DNA of 64,000 bases, from assembly GCF_003576645.1 (NCBI RefSeq), contig NC_044922.1, positions 26,323,061-26,387,060 on the forward strand. The letters are read 5' to 3'. Positions 21,491-33,202 of this stretch are shown here, piece after piece; within the stretch, counting starts at the first letter, position 1; each line of letters begins with the position of its first letter. The DNA comes from Ipomoea triloba (Eukaryota; Streptophyta; Magnoliopsida; Solanales; Convolvulaceae). The notes under the pieces were generated by a model, which was not told the origin of the DNA, searched no databases, and saw only the letters and a list, made by a program, of their open reading frames with translations. A program made the translations under genes and the position numbers.

Positions 21491-23640
21491 AAAAGCCTCA
21501 AGTCAAACTTGTAATTACAGGATGTGAACAACGGGCACATAAGAAGTATGTATCATCTAGTGTGCTAAAACTCAAGGAATAATGCAAGGTGGATCTATCT
21601 AGGGTAAAAGAAATAATTTTGAAGTCTCAACAATGATTGGAGAAAAGTGGTACAGTGGATGTGTATGCACAAGTGTAGAGCAAAATGGCTGGAATACTTG
21701 GGAGAAGATCGACACAGAAGATATTGCAGCAGCCTTTGGGAGTTTATCCTAGAGTATTTTCGTGGGATATGATGCGTAGCTAGCTACCTAGATTAGTAAC
21801 TAATTACTTAAAAATTTCTCTAAATTTCATATCTTATTGATGTTATTAGCGCTTTTAAGATGCTTGGTCATCATAAAACAAGCAATTGTTAATTGAGCGT
21901 CAGCTGTAGATTCTTGTGTTGAAAGGTCTGACCACTTTCTTCGTAATTATTTTTGATTGATCGATTTATGTGGAAAAGTTTTTAGTACTGGCTATTAGCC
22001 CCAATCCACTCTTTTTTTTTGTTGGAGATAACATTGTGACAATGACAATTATATTGTTTATTGTCATAATTTTTTCTTCTTTCAAAAGTAACTTAGTTTT
22101 GCAATTTTACTAATAAAAATTCCAATTTAAGCCAACAGTTCAAACTGAAACCTTTGGTTCGATCATTTTCACAACCGAAATCACGAGTTCCGAACCGGAA
22201 CTTTAGTCATAGGTAAAATGTAGTGGGAAATCATTAAGAAAGACCAAGTCAATGGACAAAAGATTCACAAATCTTTAGTTTTAGTACACTTGACAGCTTA
22301 GCACCAGCCCCATTGTTATAGTGGCAAAATAGTGAATTTTGTCTGTTAGTAACAATTGAAGCATGTGCTCCATCTCAACTAAAAGCCTAAGCTGATAGTT
22401 GGACTGCACATCTTATATTTATGCTCACAGTAACGATTCCAGTTATATTTATTTTTATTATTTATTAGAACTTTAGTTTTAAACTAATGAGATAGATTGA
22501 AGGGAAATTGATATTTTTTTTCTTCTTGAATTATATGCGTATAGTATTTCTTTTTTCTCTAAATGATTCAGTATGCATATTAGCTCTCTCAATTATTTTA
22601 AAAGTGGTGATTTCTCATAATTTATATTAAATAGACATTTTTACTCATAAAAATAATTATTTTATTTACTTTTCTTTTCTAACAAATTATTGCTTATATT
22701 TGAGAATTATAATAAATGCGAAAAAAGAGTACACACCATTTGTAAATCATCATGTTTAATCCAAATATTCAAAAAGGCAAAGTATTTAGGGACAAGTTAA
22801 GTTATTCGGGTTTGGATTAATGAAGAAGTTTATGTATAACAATTTTATTAGTCAATCATATATTTTATCAATTAGCTAAGGTATAAATTTGAAAGTCTAT
22901 ACAATAGCAAATAACTATTGTTTTGTATGTATGTTCATGGCGAGGTTTCAAGGGTAAAATTTAATTAGGCATGAACCAAAGTACCAAAACATGAGCACTT
23001 AATATGGTTAGGAAAAATAATATATGAATTTTTCATGGTGTGGAATTGAAGACACAATTCAATTAATAAATTATGTAGCTATTATAATATAATTGTCATT
23101 TTATGTACATTATTCAGTGTAAAATCATGAACGGATGAACCGTTTTATCGTTCTCGTCCTGGGAATACAATCAATATAATTGTTTGTAGATATTAAAAGA
23201 GTAACAAGTGATAGAAAGAGAACCACTAATCTTTATTATTCATCCTACCGTCGGCTACAAAGATACTTAGAATATTTAATGTACACAGAAACGAAGATGG
23301 GGAAGTGCATTTCTTTCCATCCACAAGGTCTACTTTGAATAAATTTTTGAAAGTGAAAAAACTCAGACGTCAAAAATGTCATTTTTCCTTATTATTCATT
23401 GAAAGAATAAGAATATATTAAATAAATAAGATTTTGCTTTTAACTGTAAAAATATGTCACATAAATAAAAAGAAAAAAATAAAGTCAAAATTAAGAGACT
23501 GATCTCTAATCTTTCTTCCCAAATTTTATCCATGCGACCAATTGAGTTGCTAATGCAAAAAAGACTATAACATTATTGCTATTATTAATGGTGGACAGTT
23601 GGGGGTCTAAGAAAATTAAAGTGACGTAACGTAACATATG
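21491..23640. other. TNL intergenic flank, paralogous to 48311-50390
   Basis: No gene is seen. Nearly the whole stretch aligns with 48311-50390. About 22270-22760 holds the upstream module that also precedes TNL-G. A small match to the last-exon motif, GGGGAAGTGCATTTCTTTCC, lies near 23300. Confidence 0.7.
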
Positions 23641-23830
23641 AGATGGATGCACCTGCTACTATATGTACAAGAATTTTCCTTTTGAGTTTTGCGTTCTTTG
23701 GAAGGAAATTTCCTATCTTGACTTTGAAATGTCTGAGTCACCGGTCGTCTACCACACCCAAGCTCTTCAAATCTATATTACTACCAAACTGCATCAAAAC
23801 ACAAGATAGTATACTCAGATATTTATGTGC
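23641..23830 (+). pseudogene. TNL leader relic without TIR
   Basis: The sequence matches the leader at 11600-11770, including GTCTGAGTCACCGGTCGTCT and CACACCCAAGCTCTTCAAAT. It continues without a TIR start, so it is an orphan 5' flank. Confidence 0.65.
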
Positions 23831-24138
23831 TTATACATGTTACACATTAATTTATATCTATATAATAATTTAATAAATATAAATTTCATTTTAATTGCAT
23901 AAACACAGCAACAACAATAATTTTTTAAAATTAAATTACTGTGATATTTATATCTATTGGATTGGGCTCGGGATATAAAAATGTTTTTACATAAGGAAAA
24001 ATCATGAACACTTAATAAGATTTATGGTAGAAAGGTAAGATATCACGTAAATATGTGGGGTCTAAGAAAAGGATGCAATATATATATCATAAGTGAGATG
24101 GTCCCGTTAGGTAGAATTATTAGTGGGAAATTATTAAG

Positions 24139-24160
24139 AAGACCAAGTCAATCAAATATA
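24139..24160. promoter_or_regulatory. conserved W-box element upstream of TNL-B
   Basis: The AAGACCAAGTCAATCAAAT element lies about 290 bp before the ATG. The larger distance than in the paralogs is caused by the inserted 42-bp units. Confidence 0.5.
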
Positions 24161-24626
24161 TTGTAGTGCACAAATAGCAATCTTAGGTTGGTTGTCTAAA
24201 TATTGTAGTGCACAAATAGCAATCTTAGGTTGGTTGTCTAAGAAATAATTTCCATGGAGTTTGGTCTTAGGTTGGTTGTCTAAGAAATAATTTCCATGGA
24301 GTTTGGCATTTTCCAAGCTCTTTATATCTTAATTTCCATGGAGTTTGGCATTTTCCAAGCTCTTTATATCTTTAGAAACTAGCTAGCTAGCTAGCAAATC
24401 AAGATAGAAGATATATAGTGTTCTCAATTTCAAATATGGCTCAAGATAGAAGATATATAGTGTTCTCAATTTCAAATATGGCTTCTTCTTCATCTTCATC
24501 TACTATCTCAATTTCAAATATGGCTTCTTCTTCATCTTCATCTACTATTGCTTGCGTGTATGATGTTTTCTTGAGTTTTAAAGGTACTATTGCTTGCGTG
24601 TATGATGTTTTCTTGAGTTTTAAAGG
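24158..24626. repeat. run of six exact 42-bp duplications across the TNL-B promoter and TIR start
   Basis: Six different 42-bp units are each present twice in tandem, starting at 24158, 24223, 24289, 24400, 24464 and 24543. Each second copy starts exactly 42 bases later. The first three are upstream of the gene; the last three reach the coding sequence. The equivalent TNL-F region (50466-50690) has every unit once, and the second TNL-B contig at 26407 has the last unit once. Confidence 0.95.
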
Positions 24627-26405
24627 CGAGACACAAAAATCTTTTACTGATCACCTCTATGAAGATTTGTGTCAGGCTGGAATTAACACCTTTCGGGATG
24701 ATGAAGAAATTCGAAAAGGTGAGAACATCTCTGCTGAGCTATTGAAGGCCATCGAGGGGTCCAAGATATCCATCATCGTATTTTCGAAAACATATGCTCA
24801 ATCCAGATGGTGTCTTGATGAACTGGTGAAGATTCTAGACTGTAAGAAAAATTTGCAACAGGTGATTCTGCCTATATTCTACAACGTTGATCCTTCAGAG
24901 GTTCGTAAACAAACAGGTGAATTTGGTAAGACGTTGACTCAACATCGACAACGATTTGATGATCAAAAAGTTGATGAGTGGAAAATTGCACTCACTACTG
25001 TTGCTGATTTATCTGGATGGGATTTGCAAACCATGACAAACGGGTAATTCTCTTTTCAATTTTGTTTTATTCTTGTGTGTGATAGTATGATATATTTATG
25101 ACAATTTGGCTCACTAACTCATGTTGTCAATAATATTAATTATGTTAGCTAGTTTCGCTAATTAATAATTGCGTTCTAGCATCTATACCAGCATCTTTAC
25201 GGATGGATTAATATTTTTTTTGGTAAAACAAGCTAAGAAGAATTTGCAAACTGCATTATTTCAATTTATTTTTCAATAATATTAATTCCGTTTAGAAATT
25301 ATAATTATGGATTGATTATATCCGTTAATAAAAATATTATAAGAGTTGTTTACCTCAAACAATGGAATCAAGAGAGACTAAATATACATATTTCGTGTAC
25401 GGTAACATGTGCTCTATTTAATTTCTTAGTTTTATGTTTTCCACCTATAATTTCTTTAGTGATTTAGATTGACATTCATTGAAAAAATGTGATAGGTATG
25501 AAGCAAAGTTCATCAAAAAAATTACTGAAGAGGTATTGAGGGGAGTAAATCGTCGTACATACATGAATGTTGCAAAGTATCCTATTGGAATTGAATCTCG
25601 TGTCAGAGATATACTTCATTTATTGCAAGCTCAAAGACATGATGATATCAAGATGCTTGGAATCTTTGGCATGGGTGGTGTGGGAAAAACAACCCTTGCT
25701 AAAGCCATTTATAACTTGAGTTTTCAAAAGTTTGAAGGCTGCTGCTTTATTGCAAACATTAGATCACAAGTTTTTGAAGGGTACAATGGTTTAGTTCATT
25801 TACAAGAGACACTTCTTTGCAAAACACTTAACCGAAAGAAACTTGAAATAAAAAATGTTGATGAAGGAATAAGTTTGATAAAACAAAGACTGCGATCAAA
25901 AAGTGTTCTTATTGTTCTTGATGACATAGACGATAATAGTCAACTTGAATCATTAGCAGGACAACGGAATTGGTTTGGTTCAGGGAGCACAATTATAATA
26001 ACAACTAGAGATGTTCAGTTGTTGAGTGACCTGGAAGCACACGAGAAGTACATGGTAGAAACGTTAAGCCCATGTGAATCCTTGCAACTCTTGAGTTCGC
26101 ATGCTTTTGGTGTTCCTATACCATTAGAGGAGTATATTGACCTATCCGAAAAGATAGCAAGTTATACTGGTGGACTTCCACTAGCACTTACAATTATAGG
26201 TTCTCATTTGCGTGGAAGATTAGTGCAAGAATGGAGTGATGATGCTAAGAAATTAAGAGGGATACCTCATGATGATGTTCAAAAAATTCTTAAAATAAGT
26301 TATGATTCACTTGATGATGATACTCGAAATATCTTTCTTGATATTGCTTGTTTTTTTATTGGGCATGACAAAAATGACACTTCTATGATATTGGAAGCTT
26401 GTGGT
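24436..26405 (+). pseudogene. TNL-B, left contig copy (TIR and most of NB-ARC)
   Basis: The TIR exon is 24436-25043 and the NB-ARC exon starts at 25496 and is cut by the N at 26406 after ILEACG. The 42-bp units add residues at the start: the peptide MASSSSSST and the YDVFLSFKG motif each appear twice in frame, an arrangement not seen in the paralogs. P-loop GMGGVGKTT, VLDDIDD, TTRD and GGLPLAL are intact. From about 24585 to 26405 the DNA repeats at 26415-28235 with no difference that I could find. It is probably the same gene drawn twice by the assembly. Confidence 0.8.
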
Positions 26406-26406
26406 N

Positions 26407-29400
26407 TCTTCATCTACTATTGCTTGCGTGTATGATGTTTTCTTGAGTTTTAAAGGCGAGACACAAAAATCTTTTACTGATCACCTCTATGAAGATTTGT
26501 GTCAGGCTGGAATTAACACCTTTCGGGATGATGAAGAAATTCGAAAAGGTGAGAACATCTCTGCTGAGCTATTGAAGGCCATCGAGGGGTCCAAGATATC
26601 CATCATCGTATTTTCGAAAACATATGCTCAATCCAGATGGTGTCTTGATGAACTGGTGAAGATTCTAGACTGTAAGAAAAATTTGCAACAGGTGATTCTG
26701 CCTATATTCTACAACGTTGATCCTTCAGAGGTTCGTAAACAAACAGGTGAATTTGGTAAGACGTTGACTCAACATCGACAACGATTTGATGATCAAAAAG
26801 TTGATGAGTGGAAAATTGCACTCACTACTGTTGCTGATTTATCTGGATGGGATTTGCAAACCATGACAAACGGGTAATTCTCTTTTCAATTTTGTTTTAT
26901 TCTTGTGTGTGATAGTATGATATATTTATGACAATTTGGCTCACTAACTCATGTTGTCAATAATATTAATTATGTTAGCTAGTTTCGCTAATTAATAATT
27001 GCGTTCTAGCATCTATACCAGCATCTTTACGGATGGATTAATATTTTTTTTGGTAAAACAAGCTAAGAAGAATTTGCAAACTGCATTATTTCAATTTATT
27101 TTTCAATAATATTAATTCCGTTTAGAAATTATAATTATGGATTGATTATATCCGTTAATAAAAATATTATAAGAGTTGTTTACCTCAAACAATGGAATCA
27201 AGAGAGACTAAATATACATATTTCGTGTACGGTAACATGTGCTCTATTTAATTTCTTAGTTTTATGTTTTCCACCTATAATTTCTTTAGTGATTTAGATT
27301 GACATTCATTGAAAAAATGTGATAGGTATGAAGCAAAGTTCATCAAAAAAATTACTGAAGAGGTATTGAGGGGAGTAAATCGTCGTACATACATGAATGT
27401 TGCAAAGTATCCTATTGGAATTGAATCTCGTGTCAGAGATATACTTCATTTATTGCAAGCTCAAAGACATGATGATATCAAGATGCTTGGAATCTTTGGC
27501 ATGGGTGGTGTGGGAAAAACAACCCTTGCTAAAGCCATTTATAACTTGAGTTTTCAAAAGTTTGAAGGCTGCTGCTTTATTGCAAACATTAGATCACAAG
27601 TTTTTGAAGGGTACAATGGTTTAGTTCATTTACAAGAGACACTTCTTTGCAAAACACTTAACCGAAAGAAACTTGAAATAAAAAATGTTGATGAAGGAAT
27701 AAGTTTGATAAAACAAAGACTGCGATCAAAAAGTGTTCTTATTGTTCTTGATGACATAGACGATAATAGTCAACTTGAATCATTAGCAGGACAACGGAAT
27801 TGGTTTGGTTCAGGGAGCACAATTATAATAACAACTAGAGATGTTCAGTTGTTGAGTGACCTGGAAGCACACGAGAAGTACATGGTAGAAACGTTAAGCC
27901 CATGTGAATCCTTGCAACTCTTGAGTTCGCATGCTTTTGGTGTTCCTATACCATTAGAGGAGTATATTGACCTATCCGAAAAGATAGCAAGTTATACTGG
28001 TGGACTTCCACTAGCACTTACAATTATAGGTTCTCATTTGCGTGGAAGATTAGTGCAAGAATGGAGTGATGATGCTAAGAAATTAAGAGGGATACCTCAT
28101 GATGATGTTCAAAAAATTCTTAAAATAAGTTATGATTCACTTGATGATGATACTCGAAATATCTTTCTTGATATTGCTTGTTTTTTTATTGGGCATGACA
28201 AAAATGACACTTCTATGATATTGGAAGCTTGTGGTTTTTATGCTAAAAGTGGAATAAGAATTTTGATTGAAAGATGCTTGTTGACAACAAATGGGGATGG
28301 AAAGTTTGAAAGTCTTGAGATGCATGATTTAGTACGAGATATGGGAAGAGAAATTGTTCGAAAGGAATCTCCACGAGAGCCTGGCAAACAAAGTAGATTA
28401 ATTGACCCAAAGGATGTCTTCGATGTTCTTCACGGGAACAAGGTAACACATTTCCTTTGTATTTGAGTTATTCTAGTTAATTCATTTGCTTTTTATACTT
28501 AACTATATTAAAATCAAAGATTTCAAATTATCTAAAATCTAAAATAATGTTATATAAATGTTTTTTTAGGGCACAGAAGCAATTGAAGGGATGATTGTTA
28601 ATTCTGACATGCTAGAGAATGTGCCTTTGAATACACAAGTATTCAAAAAGATGGTAAAGTTACGAATACTCATATTGAATGGTATGTGTCTCAGCGGATC
28701 TTTTAAATATTTATCGAATGAACTTAGGTTTTTTAGATTACACAATTGCAACTTGAGTCGCATACAATCTGATTTTCACTGTGAGAAACTTGTTGAGTTA
28801 GACATGGAAGGTAGCAATATCAAAGAATTCCAATGCAATATGGAGGTTAGTATGTATAATGTTTTTTTTTAACATTGCATATTTCTTAATTGAGAACTTT
28901 GACTAGAAAAATAGAAATTGATTAAACGTTTTTCTACTTTTTTTTTTCAACAGCATTTTAGATGGTTGAGGATCTTAAAGCTTGATTTCTGTCAACAACT
29001 TAAGAAAACCCCAAACTTCACTGGACCACAGACTCTTCATAAAGTATCCTTTATTCGTTGTTCAAGTTTGGTCGAGGTACACCCATCAATTGGATGTTTG
29101 GAGAGACTCGTTGAGTTAATTTTCTTCGGTTGCAAGTAACTCAAGGTTCTTCCAAGTAGCATTTGCAAGTTAAAGTCACTTGAAGTTTTACGTTTAGACG
29201 AATGCGAAAAACTGAGGGAGCTTCCAATTGACATGGGAAAATTAGAGCAACTAAGAGAGTTACTTGCTAATGGAACTGCCATCTCACATATACCATTTTC
29301 TTTCGGATGTTTGAGAAATCTAAAGACACTGAATCTGGGGAAGAGCAAGAATTGTGTACTATTAAAATCAACATCTCAACTTCTTGACAATTTATCATCA

Positions 29401-29993
29401 CCTCTTTTTTTGTCAAGAAGAAGTCGTGTTGGTGTTGGTTTCTTTCCACCTTCAGTTGCAAATGTGTGCTCTTTGGAATTTCTATATCTGAATGACATCT
29501 ATCTACATGAAGTAGATCTTAGGATCACTCTTGAGAATTTGACCTCATTGGTATCTTTAGATTTATCAGGGAGTTATTGTCATCAAAGCTTACCCTTTAG
29601 CCTTTGTCATCTTTCAAACTTGAAATTTCTATCCTTGAACAATTTGAAAAATCTTAGAGTACTTGTACAACTTCCTCCTAGTTTGGTGAATCTCTCTGCA
29701 GAAAATTGTGTTTCATTGGAAAATATAGCAGTTGTATCAAACTTGAAGAGACTTGAAGTGTTGCGTATTGGGAATTGCAAAAGTTTGGTTGTGCTTCCAA
29801 ACATGGAGAGTCTTTCATCCTTAGTAGAGCTTGACATAAGCAATTGCATAAGTTTGGTTGAGCTTCCGAACATGGAGAGTCTTTCATCCTTAGAAATTCT
29901 TGGCATAAGGAATTGCATAAGTTTGGTTGAGCTTCCGAACATGGAGAGTCTTTCATCCTTAAAATGTCTTAACATAAGGAATTGCAATGCTTT
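26407..29993 (+). pseudogene. TNL-B, right contig copy with nonsense codon in the LRR exon
   Basis: It starts inside the TIR exon (no ATG) at the N and continues: TIR to 26873, NB-ARC 27326-28442, short LRR exon 28570-28845, long LRR exon from 28954. NB-ARC is complete, ending MHDLVRDMG. In the long LRR exon a TAA at 29137-29139 replaces the Glu codon found in TNL-F (CKEL). LRR coding then resumes to the N at 29994, with three near-identical 23-residue repeats containing SLVELPNMESLSSL. Unless the TAA is a sequencing error, the product would lack most LRRs and the last exon. A truncated TIR-NB product remains possible. Confidence 0.8.
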
Positions 29994-29994
29994 N

Positions 29995-30692
29995 GTTTTA
30001 AATTTAGGTTCTTGCATGAAATTGAAGGAGCTTCCAGCTAAGTTGGGAGATTTAGGGAAACTAAGAGAGTTAAATGTTAGGGCAACTGCCATCACAAATA
30101 TGCCCTTTTCTTTGGGATGTTTGAGAAATCTAAAGAACCTGGACTTGAGTTCACTACGATCAACAAGAACTACTCGTGGTAGTGCTGGTTTACTTCCACC
30201 TTCTGTTGCGGAATTATGCTCGTTGGAAAGACTGAGTACTCATAGCAACAACCTGTATGAAAGAGATCTTCCAATTGGTCTTGGGAGTTTGACCTCATTG
30301 ACAAATTTACATTTATCAGGATGTTTCTATATTCAAGATTTACCATTCAGCCTTTGTGATCTTTCTAACTTGAAAAATCTCAACTTGGATGACTGGCAAA
30401 ATCTAAGAGTACTTAAAGATCTTCCTCCTACTTTGGAGTCTCTCTCTGCAGGAAATTGTGTGTCATTAGAGAAAATAGCAGATATATCAACTTTGCAAAG
30501 ACTCCAAAAATTGAATATTCCCAACTGCAAGAACTTGGCTCCGATTCCAGGCCTAGAGACTCTTGAAAACTTACAGTTGCTTGAGATAAGAAATTGCAGT
30601 CGTTTGACTCCTCCGGTTGAAAACTGGTTCCAGGTTAGTTAGTTAGTTATGTTTCCCTGAGAAGAGAACATCAGTTTGTGTTTTTGTAGCAG

Positions 30693-30726
<34 letters not shown>

Positions 30727-31005
30727 TTATTGTTATTGTTTAAGTATTAATTGTCATATTGTAATCCATATATAATAATGTAGGCACGTTCTGAAGGTGG
30801 TCCTGAAGGTGATAGTGTCAAGTTTCGTCTTGAAGGATCGGGAGTCGGTTATTTAGCATGCCGTGTTCCAACACTTTTGGGGCCTAAATTCATAAGAACC
30901 GATAACCCTGCAATTATTGAGGGTCCCCTTGAAGGACTTCGTATCTCTGTCAGTAGCACAACCACTGTTCAGTCGTCTTTTGCCGTCGCTACAGGCCACC
31001 GGTGA
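29995..31005 (+). pseudogene. TNL-C, 3' half only (LRR exon and last exon)
   Basis: After the N the LRR sequence changes family: LNLGSCMKLKELPAKLGDLG and later PPTLESLSAGNCVSLEKIAD diverge from TNL-B and TNL-F. The LRR exon ends at 30633 and the last exon runs 30784-31005, starting ARSEGGPEGDSVKFRLEG and ending ATGHR, much shorter than in TNL-A and without the EVRFFPSTRG motif. The 5' half of this gene is absent. The frame is open across the N, but that may be chance. It is a third receptor type, chimeric in this assembly. Confidence 0.7.
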
Positions 31006-31110
31006 ACACAAGGAGTCCGGCGAGCAGTCAGGTCGACGGAGAAGAAAAACGACGCAAGCAAGATAACCCAATTGATTTTGGTAATTTTGACTTTTGTTTA
31101 ATTGTTTCTT

Positions 31111-31644
31111 GATGCGGAAAAATTCAACAAAAAATATTTCCAGCAGCCTGAATTAATTGCAAAAAATTTAAATATGTATCTTAATTGTATAATGCATACA
31201 ACATATTCAAATATCACGTATATGCAATTAATAGAACAATGCAGAGATTATACAGGAATCTGTTAGAATAATTATATCACATGTAACCATATAATATGTG
31301 ATAACAGGATCGTACTAATAACCTCCAGCCATAATTGTTAATCAACGAGGTTGAATGATCCATAACTCTTAATCAACGAGGTTGAATTATCCAGACTGCA
31401 GCAGAGTTTCGCGGAAGCTGGGTTAAGCTCTCTCTAGATGGTGTATGAGGAATATAGTGTGAGCTGTGAGGACCCTATATATAACCACTGGCCATCATTG
31501 TGGTTGTATTCCAATAGGCGCTAACCAGACTCCTAATCATGATAGGAGTCCAGTTATTAGGTTATTAGTGTTGCACCACATATCAATTACTTAATATTAT
31601 TATAACTAATCCTAATGTTATAATAATTATGATAATAATAACAG
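31111..31644 (-). mobile_element. putative solo LTR, copia-like
   Basis: Read on the minus strand the segment starts TGTTATTATTATC, has a TATATATAGGG promoter-like box and ends TTTTTCCGCATCA, giving TG...CA ends. No primer-binding site, polypurine tract or internal coding region adjoins it. A matching 5-bp target duplication was not found, so the boundaries are tentative. Confidence 0.45.
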
Positions 31645-31654
31645 GAAAACGTTA

Positions 31655-31745
31655 CAGATGCATGATTTAGTACGAGATATGGGAAAAGAAATTGTTGGAA
31701 AGGAATTTTTAAGAGAACCTGGGAGACGAAGTAGAATATTCAACC
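31655..31745 (+). pseudogene. NB-ARC MHD-motif relic
   Basis: The frame reads MHDLVRDMGKEIVGKEFLRE followed by PGRRSRIFN, the end of an NB-ARC exon. Nothing before or after it is TNL-like. The putative solo LTR ends about 10 bp upstream and may have cut it off. Confidence 0.8.
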
Positions 31746-32163
31746 TACGAATAATGTTGTTGATATTAAATATAAATTATATCATTATCTCGTAATAAAA
31801 AAAACAAATATAATTTAACTTATTATTAGAGTGAGAAACTTTTTTACTTCAAAATTAAGAATGTGTGGTGTAAATTATATTTGAAATGTTTAAGATATTA
31901 CATTTGTTTAATTAATTTGATGTTGAAAATTTTGTCTAGAGGGTGGATTAGTTGGAGACTAGGAGTAGTCAAGAAGATAATATTAAGTATTGTATCGTTT
32001 ATCATGAGGCTATTAAATATAAATTATTTCACTATCTTGAAATAAAAATAACTTGATTGGGCCAACATTTGTCTCGGCGGTGGTGGATGTATAGGAAGCA
32101 TTTATGTAGGCGGTTACAATTTTGGTTATGAGGGTGGAGAAGGGCGATTAAAATGACGGCAAA
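31746..32163. other. intergenic AT-rich sequence
   Basis: No supported feature is seen. A short repeated motif, AAATATAAATTAT, occurs twice. Confidence 0.5.
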
Positions 32164-32692
32164 TTATGTTGTGGACCCAAGTCCACCTTACAAGGTGGAT
32201 CTGGGTCCAAAACTACGTCGTTTTTGTCTTTTTTTTTTATTAAATTAGTAAACACATTACTAAATATAGAGTTGTCCAAAAATGTGTGAATGCAGAGGTT
32301 TCAAAGTGTGAATGTAGAATATAGAAATCGTGAATGTAGATTTATGATTGTGCGAATGTAGAGTGGCTCAGAAATGTGTGAATGTGGAGGTTTCAAATTG
32401 TGAATATGGAGTATAGAAATCGTGAATGTAGAGTTATGCATGTGTGAATCTGTAATAGAGTTAAGAAATTCTAGCAACTTGTAGCTCTGTAATATGTGAA
32501 TGTAGAGTTCTCAAGTTGTGAATGTGGAGTATAGGACCTGTGAATATAGAGTTTTAAATGTGTGGATACTAAACATATAATCCTGTAATGTGTGAATGTA
32601 GAGTTTACAAATTGTGAATGTAGAATATAGTATATGTGAATGTAGAATCAGGTCCACCTTGCAAGGTGGACCTGGGTCCACGGCATAACAAC
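32164..32692. mobile_element. MITE with terminal inverted repeats and an internal minisatellite
   Basis: The ends are inverted repeats of about 40 bp: TTATGTTGTGGACCCAAGTC at the left, and TTATGCCGTGGACCCAGGTC when the right end is reverse-complemented. Each end also folds on itself around GGTGGACC. The interior consists of many variants of TGTGAATGTAGAGT. No protein is encoded. Confidence 0.75.
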
Positions 32693-32947
32693 CCTTTGAC
32701 CAAGCCAATGAACGAAGATCTAGTTGCAACATTACAAGGACGTCTTTGTTTTTGGAAACTTTTAATTTTTTAGAAAAATAAAAAATAATAACATAAAAAA
32801 TAAGATGGTATTCAAGTGAGTTTTATTGCTTAAATGAAATTTATATTTAAAGTATAGGTGGGGTCTAGGAAAAGGATACAATATCATAACATTTCCCGTT
32901 ACGTAGAATTATTGGCTTGGTACGGCATAGTGGGAAATTATCAAGAG

Positions 32948-32966
32948 GACCAAGTCAATCAAATAT
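32948..32966. promoter_or_regulatory. conserved W-box element upstream of TNL-D
   Basis: GACCAAGTCAATCAAATAT lies about 250 bp before the TNL-D ATG. The SINE-like insertion starts about 30 bp downstream of it, between the element and the gene. Confidence 0.5.
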
Positions 32967-32992
32967 ATGGAAGGAAATTTCCATTACGGTAT

Positions 32993-33117
32993 CTGTTCAT
33001 AACTACTTTCTCAACCTATTGAAGTACAAGAGTTAGTATTGCCTCCACTGAGGCTTGAATCCACCACCTCCCGTATAAAGGGAAGGGTTTGATTCCACTA
33101 GACCACAAGGTCCTTGG
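32993..33117 (-). mobile_element. tRNA-derived SINE in the TNL-D promoter
   Basis: On the minus strand the sequence contains TGGTCTAGTGG, a perfect RNA polymerase III A-box, and GGATTCAAGCC, a B-box-like motif, about 35 bases apart. A related copy in plus orientation lies at 51204-51361. The TNL-A promoter lacks it at the matching place (after TTACGGTAT). Confidence 0.7.
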
Positions 33118-33202
33118 CACACACGCATTTATATACAAGAAGCTCTTTAAATCTTTAGAAACTAGCAAATCAAGATAGAAGATAGTGTTTTAAATTTCGA
33201 AC

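Noticed and set aside
29780..29990. Regular repeats in TNL-B that might suggest a CRISPR-like or satellite array
   Set aside because: The 69-bp period is 23 codons, an LRR repeat in coding sequence.
32280..32650. Short repeats with spacers (CRISPR-like look)
   Set aside because: The words vary, have no constant spacing, lie inside a MITE and the DNA is a plant genome.
32993..33117. A functional tRNA gene
   Set aside because: Box motifs are present but no cloverleaf can be drawn, and a related dispersed copy exists; a SINE fits better.
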